Source of the DNA: a bacterium
GTDB taxonomy: Bacteria > Pseudomonadota > Alphaproteobacteria > Micavibrionales > UBA2020
Assembly: GCA_029945425.1 (NCBI GenBank)
Contig: JAQSDV010000002.1
Location: 372,001 to 436,000, forward strand
Reading direction: 5' to 3'
Length of the DNA stretch: 64,000 bases
Shown: piece after piece, positions 57,332 through 64,000 of the stretch
How positions within the stretch are numbered: position 1 is the first letter of the stretch
Layout of the letters: each line of letters opens with the position of its first letter
Made by a program: the position numbers and the translations under genes
The notes under the pieces: generated by a model
What the model was told of the DNA's origin: nothing
Databases searched by the model: none
Seen by the model: only the letters and a program-made list of their open reading frames with translations

Positions 57332-58488
57332 AAACCCCGGCCAATGCCGTATCGGAACAGTTGCTCCACGCCTTGTCGCGTATCAGGTATGGCAGCATCG
57401 CCATCACCACGCCGGAAGGAAAAAACCTCTTCTTTGAAGGTTCCGAAAAAGGCACGGATGCAACCCTCGTCATCCATGACTGGAAAGCCGTGCGCAACGT
57501 CGCCATGCGCGGCGATATCGCGCTTGGCGAGGATTATATTGCAGGTCTGTGGGATACCGACAGCGTGGAAAACCTGCTGACGGTTTTCCTCAGCAATATC
57601 GATGCGCTTGAGAATTTCCGTGATGGTGACTGGCTGCGCAAGATCTGGTTCAATATTTATAACCGCATCCTCCGCCGTAACAGCAAAACCGGCAGCCGCA
57701 ATAACATCCGCTCGCATTACGATGTTGGCAATGATTTTTATAAACTATGGCTGGATGACACGATGACCTATTCATCGGCGCTGTTCAACGCGCCGACGGA
57801 TACGCTGGAGCAGGGGCAGCACCGCAAATACGGGCGCATCCTCGACCGCATCGATGGCGACAATATCCTCGAAATCGGCTGTGGCTGGGGCGGTTTTGCG
57901 GAACAGGCATCCAATACCAACCGCAAAGTGACCGGCCTGACCATATCGCCCGCGCAGCATGCCTTCGCTGAACGCCGTCTGGCGGGCAAGGCCGATATCC
58001 GCCTCGAGGATTATCGCGACACCAGCGGCAAATTCGATTCAATCGTCTCCATCGAAATGTTCGAGGCGGTCGGCGAGCAATACTGGCCGCTTTATTTCAA
58101 CCGGGTTTCCGAACGCCTGAAACGCGGCGGCAGCGCGGTTGTGCAGACGATCACGATGCGCAACGACCTTTTCGCCCGCTACCGCGCCAACAGCGATTTC
58201 ATCCGTCATTATGTTTTTCCGGGCGGCATGCTGCCGTCACAGGAAAAATTTGCGGAAGGCGCGTCTGCCGCAGGGCTGAAATGCGTCGATACCTATGCCT
58301 TCGGGCAGGATTACGCGCGCACGCTGCGTGAATGGCTGGTGCGGTTCGAGGAAAAGAAGTCGGAAATTCAGGCGCTCGGCCATAGCGACGCCTTTATCCG
58401 CAACTGGCGTTTTTATCTTGGCACCTGCGCCGCGGCCTTTGCCGTGGGCCGCACGGATGTCGTTCAGGTGGAGTTGAAACATGCGTAA
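57328..58488 (+). CDS. Cyclopropane-fatty-acyl-phospholipid-synthase-like methyltransferase
   Basis: A 386-residue SAM-dependent enzyme acting on unsaturated acyl chains of phospholipids. Motifs: NIRSHYDVGNDFYKLWLDDT, MTYSSALF, EIGCGWGGFAEQA (SAM loop), VSIEMFEAVGEQYWPLYF, VVQTITMRNDLFARYRANSD and IRHYVFPGGMLPS. ATG 57328 overlaps the previous stop by four bases and removes an extra upstream stretch that lies in DUF1365. It could make a cyclopropane ring, or a methyl or methylene branch as in UfaM-type enzymes; sequence reading alone cannot separate these. Confidence 0.9.
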   Translation: MKTPANAVSEQLLHALSRIRYGSIAITTPEGKNLFFEGSEKGTDATLVIHDWKAVRNVAMRGDIALGEDYIAGLWDTDSVENLLTVFLSNIDALENFRDGDWLRKIWFNIYNRILRRNSKTGSRNNIRSHYDVGNDFYKLWLDDTMTYSSALFNAPTDTLEQGQHRKYGRILDRIDGDNILEIGCGWGGFAEQASNTNRKVTGLTISPAQHAFAERRLAGKADIRLEDYRDTSGKFDSIVSIEMFEAVGEQYWPLYFNRVSERLKRGGSAVVQTITMRNDLFARYRANSDFIRHYVFPGGMLPSQEKFAEGASAAGLKCVDTYAFGQDYARTLREWLVRFEEKKSEIQALGHSDAFIRNWRFYLGTCAAAFAVGRTDVVQVELKHA

Positions 58489-59008
58489 AATTCTTTTTGC
58501 CGTTTTGTTGATGATGATGCCAGCCTTCGCCGCCCATGCCGAAAAACCGGCCGAGGTTGCGCCGTTTATCAAGGCGGAACAGCCTTATGGCGCAGCATCC
58601 TTGAGCAAGCTGATGTTCCATGTCTACGATGCCACCTTGTGGACGGATGCCGATCCTTGGAGCATGGGCAAACCCTTTGCGCTACGCCTCAAATACGGGA
58701 TGGATTTCAAGGGCAAGAACCTTGCCGAGCGGTCGGTAGACGAAATGAACGACCAGTCGCAACTGACGCCCGGGCAGGAAAAGGGTTACTACAAGCAATT
58801 GGCCATCCTGTTCCCCGATGTCAAAAAGGGCGACACCATCACCGCGATTTACCTGCCGGCCAAGGGGACGCGTCTCTATCATAACGGCGCGTACAAAGGC
58901 AGCATCACCGATACCGCCTTTTCCAAACGCTTCATCGGAATCTGGATGTCGGAAAAAACCTCCGAGCCGAAGATGCGCAAGCAGCTCATCACCAAGACAG
59001 GGGAATGA
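58481..59008 (+). CDS. Chalcone-isomerase-like periplasmic protein
   Basis: A 175-residue exported protein with a signal peptide (MRKILFAVLLMMMPAFAAHA). The body matches bacterial chalcone-isomerase-like proteins: LSKLMFHVYDATLWTDADPW, FALRLKYGMDFKGKNLAERS, YYKQLAILFPDVKKGDTITA and FSKRFIGIWMSEKTSEPKMR. These are regular partners of the cfa/DUF1365 cluster; the plant-like isomerase activity is not expected, and lipid or fatty-acid binding is more likely. Overlaps the cfa-like gene by 8 bases. Confidence 0.87.
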   Translation: MRKILFAVLLMMMPAFAAHAEKPAEVAPFIKAEQPYGAASLSKLMFHVYDATLWTDADPWSMGKPFALRLKYGMDFKGKNLAERSVDEMNDQSQLTPGQEKGYYKQLAILFPDVKKGDTITAIYLPAKGTRLYHNGAYKGSITDTAFSKRFIGIWMSEKTSEPKMRKQLITKTGE

Positions 59009-59009
59009 C

Positions 59010-59549
59010 ATGAAAAAATTATTCGGTATGCTGGCAGGCGCGTTGATGTGCATGACCGGCTGCTCAGGCGGCCCCAAGGTAGACGACCATGCGGCCATGG
59101 AGCCAAAGCTGGATATCCGCCAGTTTTTCAACGGCGAGATCAAGGCGTCGGGACTTTTCGTTGACCGCGCCGGAAAATCAGAAAACTATTTCCATGTCAC
59201 GATGAACGGCAGGTTCACCGAAAAATCCGGCACGATCGACGAAGTGTTTGAATACAATGACGGGCGCAAGGAAACGCGCACCTGGACCATCGTTTTCAAC
59301 GATGACGGCACCTATACCGGAACCGCACATGATGTGATCGGGAAAGCCGAAGGCCGGCAATCCGGCAACGCCGCACATATGACATATACGCTGCGGATCA
59401 AGACCAAGTCCGGAAAGACATATGATATTGCCATGTCCGACTGGATGTTTAAAGTGGATGACGAAACGGTCATCAACCGCATCGACATGAAGAAATTCGG
59501 TCTTCATGCGGGCGAGCTGATCGTGGTGTTCCGCAAACCCAAGGTCTAG
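59010..59549 (+). CDS. DUF3833-like lipoprotein
   Basis: A 179-residue lipoprotein (lipobox MTGC, then SGGPKVDDH). The body fits DUF3833: LDIRQFFNGEIKASGLFVDR, FHVTMNGRFTEKSGTIDEVF, YNDGRKETRTWTI and SDWMFKVDDETVINRIDMKK. Function unknown, but this family is a standard member of cfa/chalcone-isomerase-like clusters. It starts one base after the previous stop; GGGGAA is the likely ribosome site. Confidence 0.85.
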   Translation: MKKLFGMLAGALMCMTGCSGGPKVDDHAAMEPKLDIRQFFNGEIKASGLFVDRAGKSENYFHVTMNGRFTEKSGTIDEVFEYNDGRKETRTWTIVFNDDGTYTGTAHDVIGKAEGRQSGNAAHMTYTLRIKTKSGKTYDIAMSDWMFKVDDETVINRIDMKKFGLHAGELIVVFRKPKV

Positions 59550-59550
59550 G

Positions 59551-60123
59551 ATGCTGTCTGAAATTCCCGCGCTTCATGTCTGCGGCTGGCTGTGGCTGGC
59601 ATGGGTTTTCTATTGGATCGTCGCCGCGCAATTTGTGCTGAAGCGCAAATGGGATGAAAACCTCAAACGCCTGCAGCACACCGTTCCGACCCTGTTCGGG
59701 CTGGTCGCCATATTCCACAACGGCCATATGCCTGCGCTCAACTGGGGCGCGTTCCATGATATCGGGGCGCTGAAATGGTTCGGCGTCGCCGTGACGGCCG
59801 CGGGGCACGGCTATTCCATCTGGGCGCGCCTGCATCTTGGCAAATACTGGAGCGGCACCGTTGCGCTGAAGGAAGGTCACCGCCTGATCACGACCGGCCC
59901 CTATGCCTATGTCCGCCACCCGATTTATACCGGATTGTTTTTGGCGGTGATTGGGACGGTTCTGGCGGCCGGCACATGGGCGGCGATTGCCGGATTCATC
60001 GTCATGCTGGCCGCGCATTACATCAAATGGCGGCGCGAGGAAAAGCTGATGATTCAGGAATTCGGGCAGGAATACCGCGATTATATGAGCAAAACCAAGG
60101 CTATTGTGCCATTTATTTTCTAG
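59551..60123 (+). CDS. Isoprenylcysteine carboxylmethyltransferase-like membrane protein
   Basis: A 190-residue polytopic membrane methyltransferase of the ICMT/PEMT superfamily. Hydrophobic helices lie at ~10-30, 45-60, 70-85 and a pair at ~125-155. The SAM-binding C-terminal motif is clear: EGHRLITTGPYAYVRHPIYT, then RREEKLMIQEFGQEYRDYMS. Bacterial members methylate lipids or small molecules; substrate unknown. The start follows the previous stop by one base, so it belongs to the lipid operon. Confidence 0.88.
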   Translation: MLSEIPALHVCGWLWLAWVFYWIVAAQFVLKRKWDENLKRLQHTVPTLFGLVAIFHNGHMPALNWGAFHDIGALKWFGVAVTAAGHGYSIWARLHLGKYWSGTVALKEGHRLITTGPYAYVRHPIYTGLFLAVIGTVLAAGTWAAIAGFIVMLAAHYIKWRREEKLMIQEFGQEYRDYMSKTKAIVPFIF

Positions 60124-60146
60124 ATACGAAGTGCTAGTCTGGCGCC

Positions 60147-61226
60147 ATGTCAAAAGAACCCGCAAAAGAACCAGATCTTTCATATAAATCATATCTCGAC
60201 CTCGGCACATTGCTGCAGGCGCAGAAACCGCTCAGCCCCGCGCATGACGAAATGATGTTCGTCGTGCTGCACCAGACGTATGAGCTGTGGTTCAAGCTGA
60301 TCCTGTTCGAGCTTGACCGCGTGCAAAGCGTGTTCGGCAATCCGGTGGTGAAGGATTCCGACCTGCGCGTTGTTTCCGCAAGCCTGTCGCGCATCACCGA
60401 TATCCTGCGTTTGCTGGTACGTCAGCTCGACATCATGGAAACCATGACGCCGCTCGACTTCCTGGACTTCCGCCATGTGTTCCGCTCGGCCTCCGGCTTC
60501 CAGAGCATGCAGTTCCGCCTGATCGAGGTGCGCCTCGGCCTGCAGCACGAAGCGCGTGTGGGATATGACGGAAAATCGTTTGAAAACTTCCTGCCCGCCG
60601 AAGACCGCGACGCGTTGCATGATGTCATGAAGAAAACGTCGCTGGTCGATCAGGTCGGCAACTGGCTGGCGCGTACGCCGTTTGTCGAGATGACCGGCTT
60701 TTCGTTCTGGCAGACCTATCGTCAGGCCGTGATGGATATGCTGGAAAACGACCGCAAGGTGATCGGCGCAAACACCCAGATGCCCGATGCCGCGCGCGAG
60801 ATGGAATTGAACAAGCTGAAAGGCATGCAGGCGCAATTCGACCTGCTGTTCGGCGAAGGCGAGGGGGAGCCGCTGCCGTGGCGTTTCAACAAACCCGCGC
60901 TGCAGGCCGCGCTGTTCATCAACCTCTACCGCGACCAGCCCGCGCTGCAAATTCCGTTCAAGATCCTCAGCGACCTGATGGATGTCGATGAACTGATGGC
61001 GCTGTGGCGTTACCGCCATGCGCTGATGGCGCAACGCATGCTGGGCACAAAAATGGGCAGCGGCGGGTCGACCGGGCATGATTACCTTGCGGCAACCGCG
61101 ACCAAGCACCGCATTTTCAAAGACCTGTTCGGCATTTCCACCTTCCTGATCCCCAGATCAAAACTGCCGCCATTGCCGCCGCATGTGGAAGAGCGCATGG
61201 GTTTCAAATACTGGGACAAGGCTTGA
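60147..61226 (+). CDS. kynA: Tryptophan 2,3-dioxygenase
   Basis: A 359-residue heme dioxygenase that opens the indole ring of tryptophan to N-formylkynurenine. Motifs: VVLHQTYELWFKLILFELDR, FRSASGFQSMQFRLIE (substrate site), the heme-ligand histidine in RYRHALMAQRMLG and KMGSGGSTGHDYLAATATK. It is longer than typical bacterial enzymes (about 280-300 residues) because of extra sequence in the middle (DVMKKTSLVDQVGNWLARTP), closer to eukaryotic length. No kynU or kynB is nearby, so it may serve a purpose other than full catabolism. It overlaps the photolyase start (TTGA). Confidence 0.93.
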   Translation: MSKEPAKEPDLSYKSYLDLGTLLQAQKPLSPAHDEMMFVVLHQTYELWFKLILFELDRVQSVFGNPVVKDSDLRVVSASLSRITDILRLLVRQLDIMETMTPLDFLDFRHVFRSASGFQSMQFRLIEVRLGLQHEARVGYDGKSFENFLPAEDRDALHDVMKKTSLVDQVGNWLARTPFVEMTGFSFWQTYRQAVMDMLENDRKVIGANTQMPDAAREMELNKLKGMQAQFDLLFGEGEGEPLPWRFNKPALQAALFINLYRDQPALQIPFKILSDLMDVDELMALWRYRHALMAQRMLGTKMGSGGSTGHDYLAATATKHRIFKDLFGISTFLIPRSKLPPLPPHVEERMGFKYWDKA

Positions 61227-62692
61227 CTGACAAGCCCGTCATTTTCTGGTTCCGCAACGATTTACGCTTGGCCGATAATCCGGGCCTTGCCGCCGCGCGT
61301 GATAGCGGAAAACCTGTCATCGCCGTTTACATTCATGACGACGTCAACCCCGGCATCTGGAAGCCGGGCGGCGCGACCTGCTGGTGGCTGCACCAGTCGC
61401 TGAAGGAACTCTCCGGTAAAATTCCGCTGGTGCTGCGCCGTGGCGATGCGGCCAAGGAAATGGCGAAACTGGTCAAGGAAACCGGCGCGACGGCCGTGTT
61501 CTGGAATCGCTGCTACGAACCTTGGGCGATGGCGCGCGACACCAAAATAAAAGAATCTCTCAAAAACGCCGAGATCGAGGCGCATAGCTTTGGCGCGTTC
61601 CTGATGTTCGAGCCGTGGGAGATCAAGAACAAAACGGGCGGCTCGTACAAGGTTTTCACGCCCTATTCGAAAGCCTGCCTTGAGCGCGGCGGCATCCGCC
61701 CGCCCTTGAAAACCGGCACGGTGGAATTCAAAAAATTTGCAGGATTAAAACTCGCCGATCTAGGCCTGATGCCCGATATCAAATGGTATAAAGGCATGCA
61801 GGAATTCTGGCAGCCGGGCGAAGAGGGCGGCCAGGCGCGGTTAAAGGAATTCGCGAAGCACGGCGCGAGCAAATATAAACAGCAGCGCGACCTTCCCGCA
61901 ATCGACGGCACATCGCAACTGTCGCCCTACCTACATTTCGGCGAAATCAGCCCGCATCAGGTCTGGCACGCGGTCAGTTCGATGCTGGCGAAGAATGACA
62001 ACGGATTGGTGGCGGCGAACGGACAGGCGTATTTGCGTCAGTTGCTCTGGCGCGAATTTTCGTGGCATCTGCTGTATCATTCGCCCGATTTTCCTGAACA
62101 GCCGTGGAACAAACGCTTCGTAAAATTTCCGTGGGCGAAGAACAAGCGCATGCTGAAATTGTGGCGGCATGGCAAAACCGGCTACCCGATTGTCGATGCT
62201 GGCATGCGGCAGTTGTGGCAGACGGGGTGGATGCATAACCGCGTCCGGATGATCGTGGGATCGTTCCTTGTCAAAAACCTGCTCATCAGCTGGCGCGAGG
62301 GTGAAGACTGGTTCTGGGATACGCTGGTCGATGCCGACCTTGGCAACAACGCGGCGGGCTGGCAATGGATCGGCGGCTGCGGGGCCGATGCCGCACCATA
62401 TTTTCGCATTTTCAATCCTATCTTGCAAAGCGGCAAGTTCGATCCTGCGGGCGAATACATCAAAACCTATGTGCCGGAGTTGAAAAATATGCCGGCGGCC
62501 TATATTCATGCGCCGTGGGATGCGCCGCCGCTGGTGCTGGCGCAGGCGGGCGTGACCCTTGGCAAAAACTATCCGCACCCCGTCGTCGACCATGGCGAGG
62601 CACGGGCGCGGGCGCTCAAGGCCTATGGCATAACAAAAACCGGCGAACCGGCCGGAGAACCGACAAGCGAAGAAAAGTATGACGATGAATAA
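61223..62692 (+). CDS. phrB: Deoxyribodipyrimidine photolyase
   Basis: A 489-residue DNA photolyase of class I type, which repairs cyclobutane pyrimidine dimers with light. N-terminal antenna domain PVIFWFRNDLRLADNPGLAA and FWNRCYEPWAM. FAD domain TSQLSPYLHFGEISPHQVWH, FLRQLLWREFSWHLLYHSPD-like segment (read here from YLRQLLWREF), MRQLWQTGWMHNRVRMIVGS, FWDTLVDADLGNNAAGWQWI and YFRIFNPILQSGKFD. It starts with TTG, overlapping the dioxygenase stop. Its place at the end of a lipid-modification operon resembles singlet-oxygen/light-stress regulons. Confidence 0.95.
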   Translation: MTDKPVIFWFRNDLRLADNPGLAAARDSGKPVIAVYIHDDVNPGIWKPGGATCWWLHQSLKELSGKIPLVLRRGDAAKEMAKLVKETGATAVFWNRCYEPWAMARDTKIKESLKNAEIEAHSFGAFLMFEPWEIKNKTGGSYKVFTPYSKACLERGGIRPPLKTGTVEFKKFAGLKLADLGLMPDIKWYKGMQEFWQPGEEGGQARLKEFAKHGASKYKQQRDLPAIDGTSQLSPYLHFGEISPHQVWHAVSSMLAKNDNGLVAANGQAYLRQLLWREFSWHLLYHSPDFPEQPWNKRFVKFPWAKNKRMLKLWRHGKTGYPIVDAGMRQLWQTGWMHNRVRMIVGSFLVKNLLISWREGEDWFWDTLVDADLGNNAAGWQWIGGCGADAAPYFRIFNPILQSGKFDPAGEYIKTYVPELKNMPAAYIHAPWDAPPLVLAQAGVTLGKNYPHPVVDHGEARARALKAYGITKTGEPAGEPTSEEKYDDE

Positions 62693-63473
62693 CCCCATCC
62701 ATCTATCCGACCGCTGCCTTGTCCGCGTGGCGGGCGATGATGCGCGCGATTTTCTGCAGAACGTCATCACGAACGACATGAAAAATTCAGGCGCGGGCAA
62801 GCTGGTCTATTCCTGCCTGTTGATGCCGCAGGGGTTCTTCCTGCATGATTTTTTTATCGGGCAGGATGATGCCGGGTATTTCCTCGATTGCGAAACCGCG
62901 CGGGTCGATGACCTGCTGCGCCGCTTTGCCGTCTTCAAGCTGCGCGCCAAAGTCACCTTCGCGCGGATGGACGGAAATGTTTACGCTGCTGGCGATGGTA
63001 TTCCCGACCCGCGACTTGCCACGCTGCCGCCACGTTTGTATAGACCTGAAACAATCGTTGCCGAACCTGTCGCCATCTATCACGACATCTGCATCCGCCA
63101 AACCGTGCCCTGCGGCAGCCTTGCCATGTCCGAGCGCGACACGATGGCCGATGTAAACCTCGATCACCTGAACGCGGTGGCGTGGGACAAAGGCTGCTTT
63201 ATCGGGCAGGAAGTGGCCGCGCGCATGTATAACCTGTCGAAGGCCAAGCGGCGCATTGTCACGGTCACTGCTGAAACGCCCATCGCGTCGGGCGCAAAAG
63301 TCTTTGCCGATGGCAAGGATATGGGGGAGGTGCGCCAGATATCGTCCAACGGCCTTTCCGCGCTGGCGCAGCTGAAAGTGGCGGTTCTGGCTGCAAATCC
63401 GCCTGTTTTACACACGGCGGAGAAACAGCGGCTTACGCTTTCCATACCCGCATATCTGCCCGCAGCCGTCTGA
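62679..63473 (+). CDS. ygfZ: Folate-binding YgfZ/CAF17-family protein
   Basis: A 264-residue tetrahydrofolate-binding protein used in maturation or repair of certain iron-sulphur enzymes. It has the family signature WDKGCFIGQEVAARMYNLSK with the reactive Cys, plus RVAGDDARDFLQNVITNDMK at the start. ATG 62679 overlaps the photolyase end by 14 bases; ATG 62685 is an alternative. Fe-S repair fits an oxidative-stress neighbourhood. Confidence 0.93.
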   Translation: MTMNNPIHLSDRCLVRVAGDDARDFLQNVITNDMKNSGAGKLVYSCLLMPQGFFLHDFFIGQDDAGYFLDCETARVDDLLRRFAVFKLRAKVTFARMDGNVYAAGDGIPDPRLATLPPRLYRPETIVAEPVAIYHDICIRQTVPCGSLAMSERDTMADVNLDHLNAVAWDKGCFIGQEVAARMYNLSKAKRRIVTVTAETPIASGAKVFADGKDMGEVRQISSNGLSALAQLKVAVLAANPPVLHTAEKQRLTLSIPAYLPAAV

Positions 63474-63490
63474 TTTAAAGGGTTTAAATC
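63472..63490. repeat. Perfect inverted repeat after ygfZ
   Basis: GATTTAAA-GGG-TTTAAATC, 8-base arms and a 3-base centre, overlapping the ygfZ stop codon. AT-rich and without a T-run, so not a normal terminator; it could be a binding site. Confidence 0.5.
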
Positions 63491-63539
63491 ATTAACCTTT
63501 ATCCTTTAAAATATCCTCTAGGGTAACTTGGGTGCAATC

Positions 63540-64000
63540 GTGACAGGCGACAAATCAAAAACCGGCGGCAAGGGCGGCAAGACCCCCGTATCAGACCGCG
63601 ACGCAATCGACGCGCTGCCGTTGTCGATGATTCCTCTTTCCAGCAGCACATTGAAATCGGCGCGGCTCGTGAAAAACTCCCGCATGGAAACAGCGGTCGA
63701 GCTGCATAACGATTCAGTTTCGGGCAGCCTGCAAATCCGCCCCGAAGACATCGTGCAGGCGCAAGCGGGCACGGCCGAGGATCAGGCAATTGTTTCGAAA
63801 CTCTCCGCGCTGCCGAGCTATGACATTTATTCGCTGCGCTCCAGCCTCAAGCGCCTCGGCATCGAGGTGGACGACACCGTGCTGGAACTGTCGGGCGACA
63901 TGAAGGATACGCTGTACCGTTACACGCAGGAATTCACCAAGCCCCTGATCCGCAATATTTTCGGGGAGGGGGACGAAACCGATGCCGACCTGCTGAAGCT
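63540..64000 (+). CDS. Unrecognised protein, 3' truncated
   Basis: An open frame from GTG 63540 runs off the window (153 codons visible). An in-frame TTG at 63528 is an alternative start and is better placed after AGGG at 63520. The product begins with a Gly/Lys/Thr-rich tail (TGDKSKTGGKGGKTPVSDRD), then helical sequence (SMIPLSSSTLKSARLVKNSR; YDIYSLRSSLKRLGIEVDDT) and a charged C-terminal part (YRYTQEFTKPLIRNIFG). No signal peptide, membrane helix or known motif. Codon use looks like its neighbours, so I take it as real. Confidence 0.6.
   Translation, partial: MTGDKSKTGGKGGKTPVSDRDAIDALPLSMIPLSSSTLKSARLVKNSRMETAVELHNDSVSGSLQIRPEDIVQAQAGTAEDQAIVSKLSALPSYDIYSLRSSLKRLGIEVDDTVLELSGDMKDTLYRYTQEFTKPLIRNIFGEGDETDADLLK

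Noticed and set aside
1..64000. CRISPR arrays, insertion sequences, integrase/attachment sites, prophage or plasmid origins
   Set aside because: No repeated spacer pattern, transposase, integrase or terminal repeats were seen; operons are continuous and of even composition.

Overview
The window looks like chromosomal DNA of a free-living Gram-negative alphaproteobacterium with moderately high GC. Three things point there: several promoters fit the alphaproteobacterial EcfG form GGAAC-N16/17-CGTT; the ornithine carbamoyltransferase, the DUF2336 protein and the cyclic-glucan synthase are of alphaproteobacterial style; and a REC-REC-GGDEF protein has the layout of Caulobacter PopA. I cannot name the genus. 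I see no rRNA, tRNA, CRISPR array, insertion sequence or prophage. Most genes sit in tight operons with 1-4 base stop/start overlaps.

Layout. 1-7.2 kb: a surface-protein pair, a truncated SdrD-B/DUF11 repeat protein followed by an OmpA-domain outer-membrane barrel. 7.4-9.5 kb, minus strand: an ankyrin-repeat protein and a GNAT acetyltransferase broken by a one-base frameshift. 9.6-21.3 kb: a chemotaxis-type cluster. A receiver protein and a PopA-like protein with a lost GGDEF active site diverge from cheA-cheW-cheY-cheB-cheR and a second receiver protein; then come a chemoreceptor with a YfiR-like periplasmic protein (minus strand) and a divergent TonB-dependent receptor. 21.4-22.7 kb: a DUF2336 protein. 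22.8-30.4 kb: an arginine operon argG-argH-(unknown P-loop protein)-argC-argB-argD-argF. 30.6-44.3 kb: envelope carbohydrate genes, namely an RmlA-like nucleotidyltransferase, a 2886-residue NdvB-type cyclic beta-1,2-glucan synthase, a VTT-domain membrane protein, an AsmA protein and a cellulase-like glycoside hydrolase.

44.4-53.7 kb: a stress and envelope block. Three EcfG-type promoters precede (a) a 24-codon hydrophobic peptide plus a membrane protein, (b) a glycine-zipper protein and (c) a ClsB-like phospholipase D, an EEP-family protein and possibly a FAD/Rieske oxidoreductase. Between (a) and (b) lie a cold-shock gene and an Mla/MCE lipid-transport operon. 53.7-63.5 kb: a TetR regulator and a lipoprotein esterase diverge from a long plus-strand run, amine-oxidase-like flavoprotein, DUF1365, cyclopropane-fatty-acid-synthase-like methyltransferase, chalcone-isomerase-like protein, a small lipoprotein, an ICMT-like methyltransferase, tryptophan 2,3-dioxygenase, photolyase and YgfZ. 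A perfect 19-base palindrome lies over a promoter in the divergent gap. The gene content resembles lipid-modification and photo-oxidative-stress sets of other Proteobacteria. The window ends inside an unrecognised gene.

The points most worth following up are the PopA-like protein inside a chemotaxis cluster, the unknown P-loop protein locked into the arginine operon, the three EcfG-type promoters, the Rieske domain whose last cluster ligand is Asp instead of His, and the TetR-linked lipid/photolyase island. Function assignments rest on reading motifs by eye; no database search was run.
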